Assembly (NCBI GenBank): GCA_964404505.1
Contig: CAYOKH010000024.1
Coordinates: forward strand, 1-23,912
From: DAOMNN01 sp964404505
GTDB lineage: Bacteria > Pseudomonadota > Gammaproteobacteria > Burkholderiales > Rhodocyclaceae
DNA length: 23,912 bases
Direction of reading: 5' to 3'
Below, one piece after another: positions 1-5,820 of the stretch (within the stretch, counting starts at the first letter, position 1; each line of letters opens with the position of its first letter). The position numbers and the translations under genes are program-made. The notes below the pieces were generated by a model. The model was not told where the DNA came from, did no database searches, and saw only the letters and a list, made by a program, of their open reading frames with translations.

Positions 1-1133
1 AGCCCCCCCAGATACACAGGGCGCGACACCATCGGCCAGGAGGTGGATTCCTCCGCGATCACCTGCACGTCCGGGTGGTCCCGATAGACCGCTTCGTTGA
101 GGGTGCGCAGAAAACTGACCGCGTCCAGATTCTCCCTGCCGCCGTAAGCATTCGGGATCCACTCGCCTTCGTCGCGCCCGTAGTCCAGGTAAAGCATGGA
201 AGCGACACCGTCTACGCGCAGCCCGTCAATGTGGTAGTTCTTCAGCCAGAACAGTGCGCTCGACAGCAGAAATGCGCGCACCTCGTTGCGCCCGTAGTTG
301 AAGATGTAGCTGTTCCACTCCGGGTGAAAGCCCTGTTTCGGGTCGGCGTGTTCGAACAGGTAGCTGCCGTCGAAATAGGCCAGCCCGTGGACGTCGCCGG
401 GGAAATGCGACGGCACCCAGTCGAGGATGACGCCTATGCCGTGCCGGTGCAGCGTATCCACCAAGTACATGAAGTCCTGGGGCGTGCCGAAACGGGCGGT
501 TGGCGCGAAGTAGCCGGTGGTCTGGTAGCCCCACGATCCGAAGAACGGGTGCTCGGTGATCGGCAGCAGCTCCACGTGGGTGAAGCCCAGGCTTTTCACG
601 TATTCAGCCAGCGGTTCGGCGATCTCCCGATAGTCGAGCGAGCGGTTGCCGTCTTCCGGCATCCGCCGCCAGGAGCCCAGATGCACCTCGTAGATCGACA
701 TCGGGGCGTCCAGCGCGTTTCGCTCGCGCCGCAGCTTCATCCACTCCCGGTCGTTCCACTGGTACTCGAGGTTCCAGACGCGGGATCCGGTTCGGGGAGG
801 CACCTCCCAGTAGCAGGCAAAGGGATCGCCCTTGTCCGCCTCGTAGCCGTCAAGGCGGGACGCGACGCGATACTTGTAGATGGTTCCCTGGACGACGCCG
901 GGAACGAAGCCTTCCCAGATGCCGGAGCCGTCCGGCCGTTGCGCGAGCGGATGGGCCGCGGCATCCCAGCCGTTGAAATCGCCGATCACCGAAACGCGCT
1001 GCGCGTTAGGCGCCCACACCGCGAACCGGGCGCCATCGACGCCGGCCTCCCGGGCCGAATGACAGCCCATTCGGTCGAACAGATGGCCGTGGGTTCCTTC
1101 CTTGAACAGGTAGATGTCGTGCTCGGTCAGCAT
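1..1133 (-). CDS. glgB: 1,4-alpha-glucan branching enzyme GlgB, N-terminal part, cut by window edge
   Basis: GH13 enzyme that introduces alpha-1,6 branches into glycogen in the cytoplasm. Read on the minus strand from ATG 1133-1131, preceded by a GGAGA Shine-Dalgarno. About 377 codons are present and the frame is still open at base 1, so the C-terminus lies outside. A CBM48-like module comes first (FAVWAPNAQRVSVIGDFNGW). The GH13 barrel follows, with SWGYQTTGYFAPT, the nucleophile in DGLRVDGVASM (Asp308) and the acid/base in VIAEEST (Glu361). Their 53-residue spacing equals that of E. coli GlgB (Asp405/Glu458). The roughly 97-residue shorter N-terminus means the N1 module of E. coli GlgB is absent. 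The third catalytic Asp is beyond the edge. It is divergent from the TVP38 gene across a shared promoter region. The family assignment is secure. Confidence 0.95.
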   Translation of the reverse strand, partial: MLTEHDIYLFKEGTHGHLFDRMGCHSAREAGVDGARFAVWAPNAQRVSVIGDFNGWDAAAHPLAQRPDGSGIWEGFVPGVVQGTIYKYRVASRLDGYEADKGDPFACYWEVPPRTGSRVWNLEYQWNDREWMKLRRERNALDAPMSIYEVHLGSWRRMPEDGNRSLDYREIAEPLAEYVKSLGFTHVELLPITEHPFFGSWGYQTTGYFAPTARFGTPQDFMYLVDTLHRHGIGVILDWVPSHFPGDVHGLAYFDGSYLFEHADPKQGFHPEWNSYIFNYGRNEVRAFLLSSALFWLKNYHIDGLRVDGVASMLYLDYGRDEGEWIPNAYGGRENLDAVSFLRTLNEAVYRDHPDVQVIAEESTSWPMVSRPVYLGG

Positions 1134-1215
1134 GCTCTCTCCGGATGCCGGGTCGGGTTCGTCAGACCGGGCGGGTGCGCGGCCGGTCCTGGCTTTGCGG
1201 GGAACGGCAGCGTTC

Positions 1216-1235
1216 GGTTGCCCGGCTCGGCAACC
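1216..1235 (-). repeat. perfect 7-bp inverted repeat in the presumed glgB leader
   Basis: GGTTGCC at 1216-1222 and GGCAACC at 1229-1235, separated by 6 bases, would form a GC-rich hairpin about 80 nt upstream of the glgB start codon. There is no U-tract next to it, so a terminator role is unlikely. It could be an mRNA structure or a protein site; the function is unknown. Confidence 0.45.
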
Positions 1236-1331
1236 CTCGGAGGCTTATCTCAAGGTGGCGCCTCGAGTCGTTCTCGAGACAGCCGGTTGGAGGATGCTGC
1301 GGTCGGCCCTTGTCGATTCGAAACCTTCTTA

Positions 1332-1360
1332 AATCTAGCACAGGGGGAGAGGCGGACCAA
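1332..1360 (-). promoter_or_regulatory. candidate glgB promoter (extended -10)
   Basis: On the minus strand, TTGGTC (1360-1355) is followed after exactly 17 bp by TAGATT (1337-1332). The -10 hexamer is preceded by TGC, which makes it an extended -10. The -35 matches the sigma-70 consensus at 3 of 6 positions and the -10 at 4 of 6. It would give a glgB leader of about 190 nt. Confidence 0.4.
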
Positions 1361-1362
1361 AC

Positions 1363-1371
1363 TGCTAGAAT
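1363..1371 (+). promoter_or_regulatory. candidate promoter (extended -10) for the TVP38 cassette
   Basis: TGC followed by TAGAAT (1366-1371) matches an extended -10 (TGnTATAAT) with one mismatch. No good -35 is seen at 16-18 bp. It lies about 100 bp upstream of the TVP38 start. It forms an inverted repeat with the opposing glgB -10 (TCTAGCA 1334-1340 and TGCTAGA 1363-1369). Confidence 0.35.
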
Positions 1372-1473
1372 TTGTACAGGTAGCAGCCGATTCCGTCGAC
1401 GACCGCGGCGATGCGGAGCGCATTGATCGAGGTGCAGCGCCCTGACGAAGTGAGCGGTCATTTTCGGTAGCTG

Positions 1474-2226
1474 ATGAAACAGAATGCCCTCAAACCTCGC
1501 ATCGGGCGCATGACGTCACCAATATGGGGCATTGCGGCGAGCATTCTGTTTGTCGCCCTGATACTCGCCGTGCTGATCCGTTTCGGCGCGCATGAACAGA
1601 CGTTGAGTCTGCTAAGGTGGTTCGATGCACAGGGCGTGTGGGCGCCGCTGCTCTTCGTGCTTGTCATGGCGGTGGTGGTGGTGCTCCTGCTGCCCGGTGT
1701 GTTATTCACCACCGGCGCCGGTTTCGTGTTCGGCGTTGTGGAGGGTACCGTTTACGTGGTGACGGGTACGACCTTCGGCGCGGCGCTCGCATTCCTGATC
1801 GCACGCCATCTTTTCGGGCAGCGCACCCGACAGTTCGTCACGGCTCGCGCCAGACTTCGCCTGGTGAGCGATGAGTTGACCCCCCATGGCTGGAAGATCG
1901 TGCTGCTTACGCGCCTGATTCCGTTCTTTCCGAGCAAGATCGCCAACTATTTTTTCGGGCTGACCGCGTTCTCGTTGCGCGGCTTCGTCGGCGGTTCGCT
2001 GCTGGGCTTCATCCCGTTCTCGCTCCATAACGTCTATCTCGGCGCAATCGCCGCCGACCTTGCCACCCTGGGCGCGCGCGACCTCGGCCGCACACCGTTG
2101 GAGTGGGCCATTTACGCCGCGGGCTTCGTTGCCACCGTCGCCGCGGTCGTCTATCTGAACCGGCTTGCGCGTCGCGCACTGGCCCGCTATGCGGAAGAGG
2201 GCACCCTCGAGGAGGACCGGCCGTGA
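1474..2226 (+). CDS. TVP38/TMEM64 (DedA-like, VTT domain) integral membrane protein
   Basis: A 250-residue inner-membrane protein. Hydrophobic segments are at roughly residues 17-37, 55-77, 80-103 and 205-227, with a re-entrant-type region between them. Family features include the glycine-rich stretch LFTTGAGFVFGVVEGTVY (about 75-95), then LTRLIPFFPSKIANYFFG (about 145-165) and GFIPFSLHNVYLGA (about 178-192). These fit the R-x-I-P-x-x-P and G-x-x-P pattern of DedA/VTT proteins. Relatives are implicated in lipid scrambling, undecaprenyl-phosphate recycling or membrane homeostasis; the substrate here is unknown. The ATG at 1474 has only a weak upstream purine run, and ATG 1510 is an alternative start. 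The stop codon overlaps the GTG start of the next gene (GTGA), implying translational coupling. It is the first gene of the cassette ending at 8225. Confidence 0.88.
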   Translation: MKQNALKPRIGRMTSPIWGIAASILFVALILAVLIRFGAHEQTLSLLRWFDAQGVWAPLLFVLVMAVVVVLLLPGVLFTTGAGFVFGVVEGTVYVVTGTTFGAALAFLIARHLFGQRTRQFVTARARLRLVSDELTPHGWKIVLLTRLIPFFPSKIANYFFGLTAFSLRGFVGGSLLGFIPFSLHNVYLGAIAADLATLGARDLGRTPLEWAIYAAGFVATVAAVVYLNRLARRALARYAEEGTLEEDRP

Positions 2227-4475
2227 AGTGGATGAATTGGCTGCCTTGGCGATTTGTCATACGCTATGCGGCACGCAAACAGGGTTTCATGGACCCCATT
2301 GCCCTGCTGGCGCGGTTGCACAGTTTTGCCCAGCCTTCCGAAGTGGGCGAACCCATAGAACTGCTGCGTGCCGGGGTCGTGTTTCACGCCCGCGGACTGA
2401 TCAACAGTCGTGTCATCCAGCACAACCTGGACTGGGTCTGGCCCTACTGGATCGAACGGCAGTTCGATCCGTGTGACGAGTCGTTCATCCCGCGCGCGTT
2501 CTCGATCACCCATATCAATCTCAGCCACCGCAACTGGACCGCGATCGGCTACCCGGATTGTCAGGAACTGCCGATCGTCGATCCGCGCGGTCTGCTGACG
2601 CCGTTTCTCGATGGCTGGTCATTGGACGGCTGGCTGATGAGCGAGGACGACCGCCGGCTGCTGCCCTCGCGCGCTGCCAGCTGCCGTCAGCAACAGGACA
2701 TGGAGCCTGGCGTTCGGGTGGTCACCGAGACGGCCGCGAGCGGACAGGCGCTCACCAGCAGCGCCTCGGTGCAGCTCGAGTCGGGGATCCCGGTGTGCAA
2801 GTTGCGTCTGCACGCACGGTCCGACGCGAACGCCTGGCTGGTGCTGGCATTGCGCCCGTACAACCCGGAAGGCATCAGCTTCATCCACCGTGTCCGCTTG
2901 TCGCAGGAGCGCAACGCGTGGACGGTTGACGACACCCGGAAAGTTGAATTCAGTATCCCGGCCGGGCGGCATCACGTTTCCGATTACCGGAACGGGGACG
3001 TCTATATTCACCTCGCGGATCTGGACGATCAGTTCGAGGGCCGCTGCGATGTGGGCATGGTGACCGCGGCGGCACTGTTTGCGGTCGATGCCGGCGACGA
3101 TGCCGAAGTCATCGCAAGCATACCGCTTGCCACTGCGGCGTCCGGGACCCTCGTCGCCGATGCCTGGAGCAACGTGCGACGCGATCACTGCAAGCTGACC
3201 TGTCCGGAGCCGCGCTACCAGTTTCTCTTCGAAGCCGCGGTGACCTCGCTGATTCTGCATTCGCCGGATGACGTCTATCCGGGGCCGTACACCTACAAGA
3301 GATTCTGGTTTCGTGATGCTGCCTTCATCATTCATGCCTTGCTGTGCGTGGGTCTGACCGATCGCGCGGAACGCGCGCTGGCACGCTTTCCGGCCCGGCA
3401 GACGACGCTCGGCTACTTCCGCTCCCAGGAGGGCGAATGGGACGCCAACGGCGAGGTGTTGTGGATCCTGCAGCGCTTTTGCGCCCTGACAGGACGACCG
3501 TCGGGTCCGGACTGGCACGACCCGATCCGGCGTGGCGCCCGCTGGATCGTGCGCAAGCGGCTCAGCGACGATCTGGACGCCCCGCATGCGGGACTGTTGC
3601 CGGCCGGGTTCAGCGCGGAGCACCTCGGTCCCAACGATTATTATTACTGGGATGACTTCTGGGGGATTGCCGGCCTGCGTGCGGCGGCGGCACTGGACAG
3701 TGACTACAATGCCGGCCACGGTGAGGATTTTGCGCAGGCCGCCGACGATTTCCTCGCGGCGGTGGATCGCAGCCTGGCTGGCTGCGCACAACGGCTCGGC
3801 CGTCCGGCCATGCCCGCGTCGCCGTATCGGCGTCTGGATGCCGGCGCGATCGGTTCGCTGGCGTTTGGCTATCCGGCGCAACTGTGTGCGCCGGACGATT
3901 CCCGCCTGCTCGACAGCGTCGAGTTTCTGCTCAGTCGCTGTATGGTGCATGGTGCGTTCTATCAGGACATGATCCACTCCGGCCTCAACGCCTACCTGAC
4001 CCTGCACATCGCCCAGGTGCTGCTGCGCGCCAACGACCCTCGCCACCTCGATCTGATGGACACGGTGGCCGCCCTGGCGTCGCGGACGGGTCAGTGGCCG
4101 GAGGCGATCCATCCGCGTACGGGCGGCGGCTGCATGGGCGATGGCCACCATGTCTGGGCCTCCGCCGAGTGGGTGCTGATGATGCGCAACTGTTTCGTGC
4201 GCGAAGAAGGCGAGCGCCTCATCCTGTGCGCCGGCGTTCCGGCGCGCTGGCTCGATCAGGACAGGCCGATCAGCTTCGGTCCGGCACCAACGGCTTTCGG
4301 CGCGGTATCACTGCGCATCACGCCGAATCCAGGAAACCCGCCGCGCGTCGATTGGCGGGGTGACTGGCATCGCAGCGCGCCCCCGATCCAGATACACCTG
4401 CCCGGTTTCGCGCCGGCAGAGGCCGACCCGGGCACGAATTCGATCACCCTCGCCAAAAGGGAACCGGAGGCATGA
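2223..4475 (+). CDS. putative glycoside hydrolase, six-hairpin (alpha/alpha)6 type, related to GH15/debranching-like enzymes
   Basis: A 750-residue protein. GTG 2223 is chosen because GAGGAGG (2209-2215) sits 7 nt upstream and GTGA overlaps the previous stop; an open frame further upstream lies inside the TVP38 gene. Residues 1 to about 330 look like a beta-rich N-terminal domain. Residues about 350-720 look like an alpha-toroid glycosidase. Visible motifs are YKRFWFRDAAF (Arg364-Asp365), EWDANGEVLW (Glu411), DYYYWDDFWG (Asp477/Asp478), QWPEAIHP (Glu627) and VWASAEW (Glu649). The C-terminus GAVSLRI resembles the end strands of GH15/GH63-like enzymes. Candidate catalytic acids are Glu411 and Glu627 or Glu649 (inference). 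No signal peptide is seen, so it is probably cytoplasmic. The substrate is unknown; an alpha-glucan or a glycolipid headgroup are both possible. It overlaps the GT4 gene by 4 nt (ATGA). Confidence 0.75.
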   Translation: MKWMNWLPWRFVIRYAARKQGFMDPIALLARLHSFAQPSEVGEPIELLRAGVVFHARGLINSRVIQHNLDWVWPYWIERQFDPCDESFIPRAFSITHINLSHRNWTAIGYPDCQELPIVDPRGLLTPFLDGWSLDGWLMSEDDRRLLPSRAASCRQQQDMEPGVRVVTETAASGQALTSSASVQLESGIPVCKLRLHARSDANAWLVLALRPYNPEGISFIHRVRLSQERNAWTVDDTRKVEFSIPAGRHHVSDYRNGDVYIHLADLDDQFEGRCDVGMVTAAALFAVDAGDDAEVIASIPLATAASGTLVADAWSNVRRDHCKLTCPEPRYQFLFEAAVTSLILHSPDDVYPGPYTYKRFWFRDAAFIIHALLCVGLTDRAERALARFPARQTTLGYFRSQEGEWDANGEVLWILQRFCALTGRPSGPDWHDPIRRGARWIVRKRLSDDLDAPHAGLLPAGFSAEHLGPNDYYYWDDFWGIAGLRAAAALDSDYNAGHGEDFAQAADDFLAAVDRSLAGCAQRLGRPAMPASPYRRLDAGAIGSLAFGYPAQLCAPDDSRLLDSVEFLLSRCMVHGAFYQDMIHSGLNAYLTLHIAQVLLRANDPRHLDLMDTVAALASRTGQWPEAIHPRTGGGCMGDGHHVWASAEWVLMMRNCFVREEGERLILCAGVPARWLDQDRPISFGPAPTAFGAVSLRITPNPGNPPRVDWRGDWHRSAPPIQIHLPGFAPAEADPGTNSITLAKREPEA

Positions 4476-5758
4476 ACATTCTCATCCTCACCAATACCTT
4501 CACCCCGCACGTTGGGGGTGTGGCCCGCTCGGTGGAGGCCTTTACCGAGGAATATCGCAAGCGCGGTCACCGGGTTCTGGTTGTCGCCCCCGAGTTCCCA
4601 GGCATGCCGCAGGACGAAGTCGACGTGGTGCGAGTTCGCGCAATCCAGAATTTCAACGGCAGCGATTTCTCCGTCGCGTTACCGGTACATCCGCAGCTCA
4701 GCGAAGCGATCGATGCCTTCGGGCCGGACATCGTGCACTCTCAGCATCCCTTCCTGCTCGGCGTCACCGCGGTGCGGTTCGCGCGCCACCGGAATCTGCC
4801 CCTGGTGTTCACCCATCACACGCTGTACGAGCAATATACGCACTACGTTCCCGGCGACTCACCCGCCATGAAGCGCTTTGCGATCGAACTCGCCACGCGC
4901 TACGCCAACCTTTCGGATCAGGTCTTTGCACCCAGCGAAAGCATTCGGGATCTGCTGCAGGCCCGCGGCGTGACAGCGCCAATTGCGGTCGTGCCCACCG
5001 GCGTCCGGCTCGAGAACTTCGCGCAGGGCAACGGTCAGCCCTTTCGCAGGCAGATGGCGATCCCCGAAGACGCCTTCGTGGTCGGCCATCTGGGCCGCCT
5101 GGCCCCGGAGAAGAATCTGGAGTTTCTGGCGCAGGCGGTCGCCGAGTTCGTTCGCGGCGACCGCCGTGCACATTTTCTGGTGATCGGGACCGGCCCCTCC
5201 GAACAAACCGTGCGGGATATCTTTGCCCGTGCAGGCGTCGCGGCGCGATTGCACATTGCCGGTATCTTGCAACGGGAAGCATTGTCCGACGCCCTGCACG
5301 CCATGGACGTGTTCGCGTTTGCATCCAGAAGCGAGACGCAGGGAATGGTGCTCACGGAGGCCATGGCGGCCGGGCTGCCCGTCGTCGCCCTGGACGCGAC
5401 GGGCGCACGGGAAGTAGTCAGGGACCGGCGCAACGGACGCCTTCTGCGAGAAACGGAGTCCGCACCGTTCAGCGAAGCCCTGCAATGGGTGGCCACACTG
5501 ACGCCGGAACAATTGCGCAGGCAGAAGCAGGCTGCACTCGCCACCGCCAGGGCCTTCTCCATGCCCCGATCGGCGGCCAGGGCCCTGGCATGCTACGCAG
5601 CACTCACGTCCGGATCAATCGCTGCGTCGGGTGAAAACGAAACCGGCCTGGAGGAGATCATCGCAGCGATCCGGACGGAGTGGGACATTCTGAGAAGCGT
5701 AGCCGGAGCCGGTGACGTGGCCCTGGGCGCCACCCTGTTTTCCCGGAAGGAGCACTGA
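4472..5758 (+). CDS. GT4-family (GT-B fold) glycosyltransferase
   Basis: A 428-residue cytoplasmic or peripheral-membrane glycosyltransferase. The N-terminal acceptor domain starts with NTFTPHVGGVARSVEAF (about 7-23) and includes SQHPFLLGVTAVRFA and FTHHTLYEQYTHYVP. The C-terminal donor domain shows GRLAPEKN (208-215, with phosphate-binding Arg209 and Lys214) and the EX7E motif with Glu288 and Glu296 in SRSETQGMVLTEAMAAGLPV. These fit a retaining GT4 enzyme. The N-terminus resembles GT4 enzymes that glucosylate or mannosylate lipids such as diacylglycerol, but donor and acceptor cannot be read off. ATG 4472 overlaps the preceding TGA, with AAGGGA and GGAGG just upstream. About 60 C-terminal residues beyond the fold have no recognised domain. 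It is third in the coupled cassette. Confidence 0.9.
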   Translation: MNILILTNTFTPHVGGVARSVEAFTEEYRKRGHRVLVVAPEFPGMPQDEVDVVRVRAIQNFNGSDFSVALPVHPQLSEAIDAFGPDIVHSQHPFLLGVTAVRFARHRNLPLVFTHHTLYEQYTHYVPGDSPAMKRFAIELATRYANLSDQVFAPSESIRDLLQARGVTAPIAVVPTGVRLENFAQGNGQPFRRQMAIPEDAFVVGHLGRLAPEKNLEFLAQAVAEFVRGDRRAHFLVIGTGPSEQTVRDIFARAGVAARLHIAGILQREALSDALHAMDVFAFASRSETQGMVLTEAMAAGLPVVALDATGAREVVRDRRNGRLLRETESAPFSEALQWVATLTPEQLRRQKQAALATARAFSMPRSAARALACYAALTSGSIAASGENETGLEEIIAAIRTEWDILRSVAGAGDVALGATLFSRKEH

Positions 5759-5820
5759 TGCCGCCCGCGCAGCTCAGGGGCTGCCCGCTGCCAGGGTCCG
5801 TCGGAACAGTCCAGACATGA
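5758..5820 (+). CDS. 20-codon mini-ORF, possible leader/coupling peptide
   Basis: ATG 5758 overlaps the GT4 stop (TGATG). It is preceded at ideal distance by AAGGAG (5747-5752, 5-nt spacer), the best Shine-Dalgarno in the cassette. The frame runs 20 codons to a TGA that overlaps the ATG of the phosphodiesterase gene (ATGA, 5817-5820). The peptide resembles no known protein. It may serve only to carry ribosomes to the weakly initiated downstream start, or it may be a remnant of that gene's original start if a frameshift or sequencing error lies here. Confidence 0.4.
   Translation: MPPAQLRGCPLPGSVGTVQT

Larger units (their letters stand above)
1134..1473. other. 340-bp divergent intergenic region between glgB and the TVP38 gene
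   Basis: No convincing gene is seen here; a + strand open frame running through it is the antisense shadow of glgB. It holds two divergent promoter candidates (1332-1360 and 1363-1371). It also holds a 7-bp perfect inverted repeat GGTTGCC/GGCAACC at 1216-1222 and 1229-1235, and two CTCGAG palindromes 5 bp apart at 1262-1267 and 1273-1278. The repeats lie in what would be the roughly 190-nt 5' leader of glgB. Confidence 0.7.

Noticed and set aside
1262..1278. Paired CTCGAG sites as an attachment or integration site
   Set aside because: No integrase, tRNA or mobile gene nearby; short palindromes are expected in GC-rich DNA.
75..1445. Long open frame on the + strand, 456 codons, across glgB
   Set aside because: It lies opposite a clear glgB with intact catalytic motifs; the translation has no recognisable domain and reflects high-GC antisense openness.
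2619..4151. 510-codon minus-strand frame opposite the glycosidase gene
   Set aside because: Antisense shadow; composition rich in Arg, Gln and His, no motif, no ribosome-binding site sought or needed.
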